Made by a program: the position numbers and the translations under genes. Below are positions 12,734 through 25,385 of a stretch of 64,000 nt of DNA, piece after piece. Positions within the stretch are counted from its first letter, which is position 1. Each line of letters opens with the position of its first letter. Below the pieces are notes generated by a model that saw only the letters and a list, made by a program, of their open reading frames with translations, was not told the DNA's origin and searched no databases. The stretch covers positions 2,790,001 to 2,854,000 of the forward strand of contig JADFUC010001925.1 in the NCBI GenBank assembly GCA_019722365.1, read 5' to 3'. The DNA comes from Lithospermum erythrorhizon (Eukaryota; Streptophyta; Magnoliopsida; Boraginales; Boraginaceae).

Positions 12734-12913
12734 ATGTCTGTCTTTTCTTGTCTTTGTTTTTCAAAGTTGCTTAGGGTAGTTGGTGAACCAGAACAAGATG
12801 AGCTTGTAGTGGCTAATAATAAGTTTCTTCCACATCCATGTGGAGTGAAGGTTTCATGCTGGAGAGAAAACCAATTATGGCTGTGGAAAATTAATCAATC
12901 ATTTGGGATTTAA
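12734..12913 (+). CDS. Candidate small protein, 59 residues, unrecognised
   Basis: Seen: the ATG at 12734 opens a 59-codon frame rich in charged and Trp/Cys residues, with a KFLPHPCGVKVSCW segment near the middle. A TATA box lies at 12649. An earlier ATG at 12700 opens an overlapping 24-codon frame (12700-12774), MKVSFFCHF... ending LFFKVA, which looks like a secretion signal. The two frames overlap near 12770, differ by one base, and would read through if one T of GCTTAGG were absent. Either this is a small secreted-peptide gene with a one-base frameshift, or a short cytosolic protein under an upstream ORF. I do not recognise the family. Codon use does not settle it. Confidence 0.35.
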   Translation: MSVFSCLCFSKLLRVVGEPEQDELVVANNKFLPHPCGVKVSCWRENQLWLWKINQSFGI

Positions 12914-13952
12914 TGGTGCTATCTTAACTGAGCTTAAATAATGTTCGATCGAACTTGAATTAGTCTTTTTTTTCTATCTTTTTGTGTTATTTTTTTTTCT
13001 TGACCTTGCAAGACTTTTCTTGCATGTTGATCATTTTTTTATTTTTATTTATTATTTTAATCTCGTTCAAACCTCCCAATTTCTTTATTTTTGCTATTCC
13101 TACTGAGCTTGAATCTTTATGCATTGTAAAATTGTTTGGCCTACTAAGAGTAGGTGAACATATCATCATATATGTTTTGCATGTATATGGTAATCTAGAG
13201 ACTTGAATTATGGTTCCTCTCTATTCGTTAGTATTAGGAACTTCTCTAGTTTTAGTTTTATTCCATTAAGTATTCTGATTATTATCCTCCTTCCAACTAG
13301 ACGATGTATTCTATTTTGGTTGAGAAATGGACTTGTTCTTCTACTTTGTATCTCTTTTTTTTTTATCTGTAAATAATCTTCAATGTATCACAAGAATTTG
13401 ATGAATGATGATTAAACCGATTACTTCAAATTTATATTGTTCATTGCATATATATAATAAATAATCTCCATTGTTCATTTCATAAATATGGAACTAGGGT
13501 GAGAGACTGAGAGATACAGAATAAATGGGTATAATGTGAAGAATTATCAACACTCACTGATTTCATTATGTAATTGTCACATGAACGAGCAAATTCCGAG
13601 AAAGGATATTATTGAGCATTCTACCAATGAACTAAATGATTCATGCTAAGTGTTATATGACAATTCAAAAGAGAACCATATCGTTATATGACAATTAAAT
13701 TGAAAATTGCTAAATTAGTCTACCAATATACAGAGTATTTTTTGAAATTTGTAAAGTCTCACATGACAATCAAAATGAGACTCAGAGAAAATTATTGTAG
13801 ACTTACTCAAAAGAATGTGTATAACAGTCAACATGTTAAATATATTAACAATACTATTTCAAGTGGTACAATGCTGACCACATCAAAATCTTTCTTTGCA
13901 TTACATGTACAAGGAGATGTCTGTGTCTGTACAAATTAAACTATTGTTTGTG
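12914..13952. other. Intergenic, no gene seen
   Basis: AT- and T-rich. It probably includes the 3' flank of the small candidate gene. Short ORFs at about 13.0 and 13.7-13.9 kb have no recognisable features. Confidence 0.4.
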
Positions 13953-14210
13953 GGGGGCGGTCTGGTGGTTAATTCTATCATTAACCAAAATATTGAGCAA
14001 CATCCTCAAATCTTAATATTCAAAACTAGATGGCAAGACAGATTGTGTCAATCAATCAACTGCTTTCAGTATGGGGGAGGTGGGGGGGAGGGGGTGGTTT
14101 AATTCATCATTAACCAACAATATTGAGGCAACCATCATCCTCAAATCTTAATATTCAAAACTAGATGGGAAAACAGATTATTAATCAATCCATCAACAAC
14201 TGCTTTCAGT
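13953..14210. repeat. Tandem duplication at the XBAT32 3' end
   Basis: Two copies of about 118-130 bp (13953-14070 and about 14081-14210) share long blocks such as CCTCAAATCTTAATATTCAA and CTGCTTTCAGT. The inner copy overlaps the last codons and stop of the XBAT32-like gene, so the outer copy is a duplicate of the gene's 3' end plus UTR. A G-rich junction (GGGGGAGGTGGGGGGGAGGG) separates them. Confidence 0.8.
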
Positions 14211-17200
14211 TTCTACCGATGAATTGAAAGAACAAAACCATCTTCTGCCTTCGGTCTGAGAAGTAGAACTCTGCAAAGACCTTGAACATCGATCTATGTT
14301 GCTCCTGAGCTCACAGTAATCACCTTGTGGAACTCGACAAGGGATACAGTTTGGTGACCCTATGCAGAGGCCTGGGCGAAACTTCTCGGAGAGCCTTTGA
14401 AAGCCGAGTGAGAGGGAGAGGAAGGACGAAGCATGAGGCGAGATTCTGACAGAGTCAGGCTTGCAAAGTGGTGTTTTGAGTGAGTTTTGATCAGTATCAT
14501 CAGCCGGTGTAAAAGTGCAGCTCGAGAAGGAAAAACTATTTCTTGCGACTGCCTTCATTATTGGCCTTGTGTCTGGAAGGTTAACAAACGCCACTATACC
14601 ATGACGGCAGAGAGGACATGCAATTGAGCCTGGCGGTCCATGAGATACCGACGTCGAACTACTCATGGAACAAAGGTACAAGGCACAAATCGTGCAGAAC
14701 TCGTGTGCACACCCTGTAAGTCATAAGAGTGATGTAGAAGGACCATGTCTATCAAACAGAAATAAGTATGAATCAAAATAAAAACGGAAAGTAAATGTTC
14801 TTGTAAGTCATAACATAAGCGAAAAGAAAACACAGTTCATCAAGTATACAAAGCAGATAAAGAAGAAATGTAACACATATTGTTAACCAACATCAAAATA
14901 TTCTCATCTCTAATTCTACAAGTACTGGGCATCATAACACATAATCTAGCTTTATTGCGGAATCTAACTGATCATCCATACCTTCTGCAGAAACACTGCA
15001 TTTCCTTTCCAAACAAACAACACAGGGGTATTTGCATACATGAAGTACATCATTGCTTCTCCATCCACATTCTCTGTAAATTGGATTACAAAAACAAAGA
15101 ATTTGGATGAGAGACTAAGAGATTCAACTTTCAATGACAATAAGGAAATAGAGAGTTGTTAATAAATAATGTGTCCCAATATTATAGCCTGCTCGTTAGA
15201 AGTTGATATTGAATTCTCAGTCGAAAATTTTGGGCAGGGAACAACAATTCAAAGAAATATGGAATGGAAACTACTCATAAAATATTGCTAGAATGCTAAT
15301 ATAAACATCTATAATGCTTGATCAAGTTTCTAAAACAATAGCTTACCTAGCAATTTTGACAACGCTCATGAGAGGAAGACAGAGATATGGTGATGGCAAA
15401 ACACGTTGCTGACTTTCCGGCTGACTCGTAAGAATTTCTTCTAAACTATTTCTATGCCATGAATGAGCAACCATCAAGGGAGTCCATCTAGAAAAGAAAT
15501 GTGCATCAGAAATATATGCATCATCAGATTTAGATTTAATATATTATTTTATAATATTTTCATTCAACATCCATATATAATATATTATTTTATACTTTTT
15601 AAATTTAATTCTATCCTAAATTTGTATAGAACATTTTTCAAGTTTGGAGTGAATAATAAGTAATATGCTAAAGAACATACATCAAAAGGTGAAGTGACCC
15701 AAAAATAAAAGTCACTGTTTTGAGCGAATGTTAGAGAAATTTTTAGGGAGGCTGATGTAAATGCTCTAATAGACCTCTGACTTACACTTGCTATGTGGAC
15801 TTTATAAATTCCTGAGATAGGATGTAAGTCATAACTCATAACGAAACTATGTACTATCAACAAATTATGTAGACCTTATCGTGATCATTTCGTCAAGCGA
15901 AGATCAAACTACCCATACTAACTCTCATGACTACAGATCAGAAACAGAGAAGAACTGCCATTAAGTTTTTACGACTCCTTAACAAAAACCATCATCCATA
16001 GGATTTAGGAGTATAAAACGTAATTGGAAAAAAAAAACACTAGGAAACATAGGAGATAGATGATTTGCAATTTTGGCATATGTTATACTGCAGTTTGCAT
16101 GACAACTTAAAAGTTCTCTCTTACACTAGAAAACCATTACGCCAACTGAGAGCATCATTTAAGCTTCACTACAAACATTAATGAGATAGGCATACCCATT
16201 TGCATTTTCCATTGTCAGACTGGCACCTTTGGCTACCAAAAGCTGAGAATTAAATGAAACATGGGATTATTAAGTATTTCGAGTGAGCAAATGCAAGGAT
16301 TCAGATTAGATTGTTAAACACACCTGACAACACTGTGCATTTCCACCACATGCAGCATAGTGAAGTGGTGTACTTCCGGCACCTACAAAATGAAAGATTT
16401 GATCTTACAAAAATAAAAAGAATGGAAAGAAAATATACAACAACGCTATAAGGGTTGTTTGATATTTTAGAAGTGGATAATAAAGCACATATTTCCAATC
16501 CTACACAACTATGGAGAAGTGACTATTGTTGAATAATGGCTTTAGGCTAACAACTATTAGCTTCATAAAGGAAATATAAAATTGGAAAAGAGAGGAAGCT
16601 ATCATCTCCATTCTCCACCCTCGTTACAGCACAAGACGAATTACTGTTTCTCTTATGTTCAGAAAAGAAACTAGCATATAGGACTGGTAAGTTCAATTAG
16701 ATGACATTTAATACTTTCATCAAATGACATATTACATATGTTTTGTTCTGCCAATAGCCAGCATTAGTTATCATATCAAATAATCATATAATTGCCTGTT
16801 CACTTAATATTAGTGTACCCTTAAAAAAATTGAATCTGCTTCACGAAGTTGGTACTCATTTAAGAGCAGAAAATACAGAGAACTAAAAGAAAAAGGGATC
16901 ACAAGATGGACATTCAAAATACTGCATTACCCATTAAATCAAAGGTTGTACCATCATCAATAGTAACCTCAATTACCGAAGCTCCCAAGTCCAGCAATAG
17001 TTGCACTGTCTCAGAATGCCTATTCAGCGCGGCCATATGCAGAGCGGTAATGCCACCATCAGCAGGTCTGTTGATTACTTCACGAAGTGCACTAATGGAA
17101 TAGAGGAAGGCAAGTGTTACATAAAACATAAGGCAAGCAGAAAACAAATGTGAAATTTCACACAAGCTCTATGACATAAAACTTGAGAAAAATGTAAAAA

Positions 17201-18329
17201 CTAAAAGAGAAAAGAATTAATACGAAGAATACCATTTGTAAAAATCAGCGACAGATTTTTCGTTTTTATATCTTTTCTGCATGATATTCCAAAAGTTTGG
17301 AATGCTGGGAATGTAATCAGCAAGTAGAAGCCGAATACATCGGGGATGGCCATTTAGTGCAGCCAGGTGAAGTGCAGTTCCACCATTTAAGCAATCAACT
17401 CTGTGGATCTGAAATATGCAACAAATAAGTCCATGATGAGGTTGTTCCAAAATGTAACATAGACTCGAAAAAAAAGAACAAGTTTCACGAAAGATGAACT
17501 GAAAATGCACCACTGATGCTTACAACCATACATTAGCATTGAAGAGAATCAGAGTCTGAACAACTTCCCAGTGTCCATATTGGCAAGCTTGCATCAAAGC
17601 AGTCTGTTCATCAGATTTCACAAAATTGTGAACCCAAGAAAATAGAACCCTTCCACAAGACTAAAATTCAGTTACACGATACTTATACACGGCTTACTTA
17701 CAGATATTCTCTTGCATTTCATTGCAAGCCTAACACAATGATATAGAAAACATAAGAACGAACAATACAAATGAACTTAAGAGAAGAAGGAACTCCTACC
17801 TGGCCGCTATAGTTTCTGAGATTGATATTCACTCTGGAATCAATTAACAGAGAGACAATCTAAAGCAAAGAAAAACACAATCAATGGTAGGTGATAACTT
17901 TCATATAACAGAATCTCATTTTTTTTCGTCAGTTCTAACAAAAATCCAAGCTTTATGCGCATAACACAAATTTTGTATTATCAAATAATATCGAGAGGAT
18001 TTGCATTTTATTATTGTCCTTTTTCTCTACGTCTAATATTTTCTCTAGAATGGAGAAAATACAGTCAAGAGCGAATATTATCAACGAACTTTTTTCAGTA
18101 AATAGAAGCAGAATCATAACTAGTATCAATGTACCTCATGGTGGCCGTGAGCCGCAGAATAATGAAGAGGGGAATTACGAACACCAACATTTGAATACCT
18201 TGCAAGCCGAGGATTGTACTCCAACAAAGCTTTAGCTTCCTGAAGATCTCCATCCCTCGCCGCAGAAAGTAAACGCTCCCCTGATGCAGAGCATCCGAAT
18301 GAATTCCCTACAAAGCTCATAAACTTCAT
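14193..18329 (-). CDS. XBAT32: XBAT32-type ankyrin-RING E3 ubiquitin ligase
   Basis: Seen: ten exons on the minus strand: 18135-18329, 17800-17859, 17532-17603, 17233-17408, 16931-17091, 16324-16382, 16196-16242, 15347-15487, 14982-15073 and 14193-14713. All junctions are GT-AG and in frame, giving 507 residues. The N-terminus ([20 protein letters not shown]) matches XB3-family proteins. Ankyrin repeats fill roughly residues 45-290 ([40 protein letters not shown]). A C3HC4 RING follows: C321, C324, C336, H338, C341, C344, C367, C370. The Ser-rich tail ends near [10 protein letters not shown]. Known: Arabidopsis XBAT32 (508 aa) ubiquitinates ACC synthases, limiting ethylene, and promotes lateral root formation. 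The ORF starting nine bases upstream would add MVN; the chosen ATG matches the family. No lesion found. Assignment to XBAT32 over its paralogues is inferred from the N- and C-terminal ends. Confidence 0.95.
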
Positions 18330-19169
18330 ATTCACCATAGATATTACAATCTAGTTTCTGCTTACAACCTCATACAAATCCTCAACATTACATAACTCCA
18401 AAAAATGTCCATATATGTAATCACCAATATACTTTTACAATGATGTAACAACCTCATCCTTGGACCACTTAAATGAACTATTATTGTAAGTAATAACAAT
18501 ATTTTCATCTCTAAATGCATAAAAGATTGTTACATTCCATTTTCCTTAACACAAGGAAAACAACATAACTATTTGTTAAACAACCCAAATAAATGGCTTT
18601 GTTAACTATACTAAAAAACCCAAAAACAAAATAGTAAAATGATTCAACAATATAATGAATAAAGCTTCAAAATATCCAGGAAAAATTTAGAAACTGAAAC
18701 CCCATTACCTCTAATGCTCTTTTGCCTTTCCACTTTTCAACGATAACCCAAAATTTCCGGAAAAAATATTGAAATGGAAAATATCAAGAATCCAAATTCC
18801 ATGAAAAGGGAAAACTTTAGGACAGACCATATTTACATTATCACCACAAATTTATAAAAATGACATTTTTATGCATGCCAATTGCCATGTATCAAAATTT
18901 CCCATAATTTTGGAAAATTCAAAAAATATTAAGTAACACTTTTATTTTTTTTCTTTTACTACAATAATACTCCGCAAAAAATTGACTAAATTAAGGAAAT
19001 TTCTTTTGTTTCGGACTCAATTTTTCCGAAATGATTCCGGAAATTAAATTAGATTATTAAAAATGTGTTATTATTTAACATTAAAAGCAAATATAATCAA
19101 TATATGATATATACACTTAAACTAATCCAAAAAAAAATTTATTCAAGTGGTTGTCGGGATCAATTTTTA
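18330..19169. other. Upstream region of XBAT32-like gene
   Basis: AT-rich, no gene. It presumably holds the 5' UTR and promoter of the minus-strand XBAT32-like gene; no unambiguous TATA box was picked. Confidence 0.4.
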
Positions 19170-19640
19170 TGGTACGTTTGTTTTGCGGTGAATTTAGGTA
19201 AATCGAAGATAATATCGCCATTGAAGTTGTAAATAGCGTTTCGCGGTCAGTAGTGGCGAAATTAAAATCAAAATTATTTCTCTGCTATCTACCCGCTATT
19301 CACCGTTATTTCAGTGCCCATTTTGTGGCCTATCTATATGACGTGCCACGATGCAGCGATGGCGTCGCTATTTCTTGTTATTTACGAATTATTACATTGT
19401 TTGGGTTACAAAAACGTTGTTTTATACAGATAAATGGGCTTACTGAAATTAGATAGACTACGTTTAACTTAAAATTATTTATCTTCAAAAGCGAGGGATA
19501 ACATATTTGCCTTGTCAAAGTTAATATTATCAAGCAACCGATTAATAAATTCGTGGATTAAATACCGATTCTCAGTTCCTAGGTTAATTTTAAAACTTAT
19601 TCTACTCTCCTTCGATTCACCTAAATACAAACATGCTTAC
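19170..19640. mobile_element. Foldback/TIR element, about 470 bp
   Basis: The left end (GCGGTGAATTTAGGTAAATC, then GAAG) and right end (CTTCGATTCACCTAAATACA, then AACATGC) are inverted repeats. A short open frame inside is unremarkable. The GGTGAA-TTTAGGT core resembles the ends of the foldback element at 9.6-9.95 kb. Confidence 0.55.
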
Positions 19641-19999
19641 GGAACACGACTTTGTAACTTATTGAAGAAAAAGTGTTTAAACTTAATTTAAATTTTTAAT
19701 GGAAGTGATTGTAAAATAAGTTTAGATACTCATCGATAATCAAATCACATACGATATAAAAACACTTCCATTTAACGCTCTGATATAAAATCGTACGATT
19801 CCAGGAAAAAAACTCCGGACGAAAGAATTTCCCTAAATTACCCCCGTTAACTTCTGTCAAATTATTTCCCACTAAAATACTGGTAACATCTACTAAATCA
19901 TCTCTCTCTCTCCCCCCCTCCCCTCCCCTAACCCTACCTTGATTCCAGCGGCTCATCCTCTCCTCCTCGACCTCCTTTTGTCATCTCCAGTTCGAGATA

Positions 20000-21854
20000 A
20001 TGGATTCTGATAAAGGTAATTTTATTGACCTTTTAATTCTTGACTTTTTATTTCATGATTTTTTTTGGTTCAATTCTGATGCTACATCTGAAACATGCAT
20101 GTTTTGCTCCATATTGTTTTTTTTAAAACTTTTTATTACTACCAATATCCCAAAAAGATTGTCCAGTTTTGAATTTTGAGTGTTGGGTTTTTTTTTAAAT
20201 ATTTGCACCAATATGATTTGGTGAGGAATAATCAAAGATAGCTTTTATTGTAGTTTTTATTATTACCAATATCCCAAAAAGATTGTTCAGTTTTGAATTT
20301 TGAGTGTTGGTTTTTTTTATGTCAAATGATTTTGTATATGGTGTAGATGATTTGGTGAAGAATATATCAAAAGATAGTGTTTTAATGTAGTTTTTATTAT
20401 TACCAACATCGTAAAAAGATTGTCGAGTTTTTATATGCTTTATTCGACATCTTGCAGGTTTACTTGTCCCAATTATTTATAATGGAAAGTGGATAAAATG
20501 TGATGATGATTGTTGGATGTTCGATGCGTTGTTCACTCGGTATGTGAGAGTTAGAGCGACAACCACCTACATGGAACTAATTGATATGATATGTGATGAA
20601 ACCGGAATTAGTCGGGATGATAATATAATTGAAGTTCATGGATGGATGAGCTACCCGGTGAAAGAAATGTCACCGCCTTTCATAATGTTGAAGGATATAG
20701 ATATTTCGATATTCATTGAGTTAAATGCCAAACGAGAGGTTGTGGTTCCTTTATGCATTAGCACATCACCAAAACCAAAGGCCCTCACTTTCCCCCAACG
20801 TAGAAGTATTGCATTGCGAACAGAGAAGGTGCCCGATGTCTCGTTCCCTGGCAAGGGTCATGTAATTGGAGTTCCAGTTGATCGTTTCAAAGTTGTTGAT
20901 GATATCGAAGAACAGAGTAGTAGTAAAGAGGACAATGATGAAGAGGATGATGGTTATGTACGTCGTGATCCCTTTGACTATGAAAATGATGACGAGGACG
21001 ATGATGGTTACCTACGTCCTGATCCATTTGAGTGTGCCGTTGATTTTGATTCATACTTTCGCTTGTATCTAGAATCACATCCTTCGGCGTCGGTAAACCT
21101 ACAATTGAATCAGGGATCTACTCCTCCTGCTCCTGGAGCTAATAATCCTCCACGTGAGGAAGAAGTTTCATGTCCTCCATCTGGCAGGCAAGGAAATAGT
21201 GTCCCTGCTAAAGAAAATACTCCAATGCACAAAGGTACAATATTATACATCTATGTACACTAATATACACTGAGATGCAGTGTGATACATACATAAACAC
21301 ATATATTATGACGTATACCAATGTATTCTGGTGTTTAATAATGTTTGGCTACATGCAGGTTCTAACCGAGGCAGAGGCCGACCACAAGGAAAGACTGTTC
21401 CATTAGATGTACAGTCGACCAATGTCCACATACTGCAGGATTTTAGAGTTGGTGATATAGTCAAGTCCAAGGCCGAATTGATGCTTCGTACGCGTATGTT
21501 GTCAGTCAAGTCCAACCGTGAGTTTAAAGTGACACACTCTGACCGTAATAGGTTCATTGTGGCGTGTGTTGACAAAACATGCAAGTGGAGGATGAGGGGT
21601 TCATTATCAACTTCTCACTGTGGATGGGTTATTAAGTCGTATGAAAAGCAACATAGTTGTTCAATTGATTCGAGAAAGCGATAGGCGAGGGCTGTTTGGC
21701 TGAAACCATTGCACATATGGCGTTGCCAGAATGGCCTAATGATCTAGAATTACATATGAGGGAGATGCTAGAACGCGACTATGGCATGAAAATAAGTTAT
21801 TGGAAAGCTTGGAAAGTAAGGGAGATAGCTACTGCACTTGATCGTGGAAAGTAA
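20000..21854 (+). pseudogene. MULE (MuDR-type) transposase N-terminal fragment
   Basis: Seen: exons 20000-20015, 20458-21234 and 21359-21684 join in frame (GT-AG) to 372 codons ending at TAG 21682. Order: a PB1-like N-terminus (LVPIIYNGKWIKCDDDCW), an acidic Asp/Glu-rich linker, a Pro-rich linker, an AT-hook-like basic RGRGRPQGK, then a MuDR-type DNA-binding domain with conserved C-x-W-R-R-like spacing (CVDKTCKWRMRGS...H-CS). After the stop a different frame continues the family pattern (MLERDYGMKISYWKAW) to TAA 21852-21854, where AAA-GTAAGG also looks like a splice donor. Known: the family then has a DDE catalytic domain and SWIM zinc finger; neither is present here. Interpretation: frameshifted, 3'-truncated element copy. 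It could be an expressed truncated DNA-binding protein, but that is less likely. Confidence 0.82.
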
Positions 21855-22171
21855 GGGTGTGCTATTTTAGCAAAACAAAGAAATAAGTTGGTATTTTTCA
21901 CACCATAAGCTTGACCCATGTTATTTAGTCAAATGTCTCCTAATCTGATCATCTCTTTCCGTATATTAGGAGCGTTTGTGTAGGAGAAAACATCAAGAAA
22001 TGGTTTTTCTCCTTATTTTTCAATTTAATTTTTAATCATCGAATTTGACTAATATTACGATCTTAAAGTTTATTAAAAATAAGGAGTACTATTTTTTTTA
22101 TATTTATGTGGATTGAATGTTATATATGTAGATTTTTCCTCATAAATAAAAGTATAATGGTTATCTATACT
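21855..22171. other. Intergenic, no catalytic MULE domain
   Basis: AT-rich. Neither the DDE catalytic domain nor the SWIM finger expected after the MULE fragment is visible in any frame. Confidence 0.5.
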
Positions 22172-22805
22172 ATATATAATGTCTGAGGGTGGATTAGCTG
22201 ATTCTAGTGAAAGTAATTAATGTATTTTTAAATTTTACCTTCGATAAATTTTTTATTTTAATTTTATAGTAAGCTTCTTCGTGGTGTAAGCTGCACCAAC
22301 AGATAAATTACATAAGCTACTACTTATAAATATTATCTGCTAAGTAATCTTTCGTAGTCTCAGCAGAGATAAAATAAAAATTGTTTCTGATCATTTTCTC
22401 TTTCACTATAAACATTAGCTTTTTTATCTTATTTCTTTTAGATTTTTTTTAATTCTTTTTTTCATTATAATTTTATTATAAAAATAATCATCTTATATAA
22501 TGTGTAAGGGTGGGTTGTGATTCTGAAAGTGAAGCCGAGTAATGTATTTCTATTTACCCTTTTGATAAATTTTTTTTATTTTAATTTTAATAGTAAACTT
22601 CTTCGTGGTGCTTAAGCACAACAGGAATAAATTACATAAGCTCTTCTTATAAAATATTATCCTACTAAATGTCTTAATTATCTGACAAAATAAAAAATTA
22701 TTTCTGATTCTATGCTTCTTTTCTCCATTGAGTAAGCTTTTTAAATCTTATTTAACTTTTAGATTTTTTTAATTCTTTTCATTATAATTTTATTATAAAA
22801 ATAAT
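22172..22805. repeat. About 320-bp diverged tandem duplication
   Basis: Copy 1 (22172-22491) and copy 2 (22492-about 22805) share ordered blocks: TATATAATGT, GGGTGG, GATAAATTTTTT, CTTCTTCGTGGTG, ATAAATTACATAAGCT, TTTATTATAAAAATAAT. Each copy contains an imperfect palindrome around GTGGTGTAAGCTGCACC or GTGGTGCTTAAGCACAAC. Non-coding. Confidence 0.75.
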
Positions 22806-25371
22806 AAAATAATTTCTTAGCGTCTTAAGATTGTGCGCATATAAGCTGGATTTTAATTAAAGTAGGATAAAGCATATTTAGTAGATTGATACTAAAAATG
22901 TCAAGATGTTACCATTGATTGGATCTAGTGGTAAATAAGCAACAATCTAGCAAAATGCTTTTTTGTGATTAAAAGCATGAATTGGATCGGGCAGTATTAA
23001 GTGGACTATGAGTATGACTATGAGTATCCCACAAATTTAGAAATGCCTCTGGGCTCTCTGGGATGCTTGACTAGGCCTTTAATAGTATCTAAATCGACTC
23101 GATGATTGTCAAAATTCAACTAAAAAAGTTCGATTTGAAAACTTTATTTGGTACTACACTACTACGTATAATTTAAAAAGTGTAATGTAAATTCTAGATT
23201 CAATCAATTTTGAGAAAAAAACTTAAGCAATTCAACTCGATATATGTTATTTATAAGTATTAAACTAATAGTGTGTTATTAATACTCGAATCCGTTTTTT
23301 ATTTATAAACTCTGAGGTTACAGGCTAAATTTTTTGTTTAAGAAATATTTGTCGTTACCATAGAAAATTGTAATTCGCATTTTATTATCTTTGTTATATT
23401 TTTTGATAAATTATCAATCAACTTGATGATATAGTTTCGATAATTGTCGTTTACGTTTTGATATCTTTTTGAAACACTTTTTATATTTCTTAATCTATGT
23501 GTACATGGCTAGAATAACAAATAAAAAAAGGTAATGAGTATTATATTTGAACTTGGGCCGTCTAGTTCCAAATGGAGGCCATGTTCCAAGTGATGAAAAT
23601 AATTTTATTTAAACAAGATGGGGTCTTGTCTTGAATTAAAAAACCTTAATTAAAAAAAGAATCAACTATAACAAGAATAAGAAGAGAATCACGGCTAAGA
23701 AGACTTGAATTTGCACATATAAACTTTTTAGCTCAGGTATTCTAAATTCACATTTAAAAAGCTTCATATAATTTTATAATATATAAAATATTAAGAAACT
23801 TCTGAATTTGGGACCTCCACAAAAAATCCTTGGCACACCTACACCCCCTCTAACATGGAGCTCAATTTGAACGCAATCGACATATACTATATAAAGGAAA
23901 AAAAACCTCCCTTAGAGTATGTTATACCTAGACTATATAAAAACCGAGTTTAACTCTATCTACTAGATTCAATCTAGTTCAACTCGCTCAAAATCCTAAT
24001 TTCTCCTTAAATATAACCAAACACATACATGTACAGATCAGATGTACTGTACTATCTTTGTATCTGAAGCACTTCATATTTCCAATGTTCCAACTTCTAG
24101 TTTTCATGATCTCCATATCTTTATTACGCACTAGTTAAGTTTAATTAATGATTAAAGCCTTAAACTATGTCATCTTATCGCTTGTTACGTGATGAATGTC
24201 ATCAATGCTGAAATTATTGTTTCCTACCTTTGTAAAGGTACTTTGCACTATGATGAGCTATTAATAAATTCATGTAAGCAACACTAAAGCATTATTATAA
24301 GTCGCTAATGGTGGTCGTCCACTTCTTAATCAATTCAGTTAAGCTACACATAACATAAGTGGGTTGTATCCACTCTACAAGAAGTGATTGATTGCATTGT
24401 ACTCCTTCCATCCCGAGCAAATCGTCTAATTTTAAGATTTAATGGTTGATATTTTAAATTTTAAACTTAATTATGTTTATATATTTTTTGTAATATTTGA
24501 TGGAAAATAAAAAGATTCTATTATTTGTAATACACTTTATACTATTTGCATGGTCAGTTTTATTCAAATCAAAGTTATATATGTATGTATTATTTTGATA
24601 ATTGAATATCAAAGTAAACAATCTTCATCGGATGGAATATAAAGACTAATTCCAATTCATTTACTTGATGTTTTCAATTTTCATATAAAAAATATGGTCA
24701 TAAATTAATTTTTCATTCCATATTTAATAGATATAATTGATATATTTGGATGCCTTTAAAAATATTTTTTATAATATTTTTTTTAATTTTATAATATATT
24801 AAAAATGTTATTTATGTTCAAATTTCTTAACCAAAAATGAAAACTTCTATTAAAATAAATAAGAGGGAGTAAGCTATGATATAATATGTTAGTGGTTTAA
24901 TAATTTCCAATCAAACTAAACTCTTAATACTCTATCCCTCCATTACTAAATATGATAAAGTTTCAGGTTTTGGTAGTGGCATCTTTGATAAAAAAAATGC
25001 ATATGGATAATATAATTCTATTTTTTTTATTATTGATGTTTAAATTTAGTACAAATTAAAGTGATGTTTGTCGCTATTGTAGAACTTATGAAGAATAATT
25101 ATATTACTTATATATGTATAAGTTCCGGACCTTCGACATATAATAATGTCTCATATATAGAAATAAATAGAATCTACGGTTTTTTACATTTGCATGAAAG
25201 ATTCATAGGCTAATCTTGTTGGGTCCATGTGATTTTTAATCAAATATGTATAAATAATGAATGAGTCGTTGAATGATGCAACGCTACAAAAGCAAATTAA
25301 GATAGAATGGTACTACTGGAGGGAATTATTTTGATAACTGTATACTTAGCGCTATAGTAGTGGCGATAATA
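22806..25371. other. AT-rich intergenic, no gene
   Basis: No recognisable gene. Possible Stowaway-like start near 24400 (CTCCTTCCATCCCG) and an end near 24870 (AGAGGGAGTA), about 470 bp apart; the pairing is uncertain. Confidence 0.4.
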
Positions 25372-25385
25372 AACTATAAAGATAT

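Noticed and set aside
20866..21072. Met/Thr/Val-rich frames overlapping the acidic linker of the MULE fragment
   Set aside because: Shadow frames of GAT/GAC/GAG-rich coding sequence; the main frame has family features.
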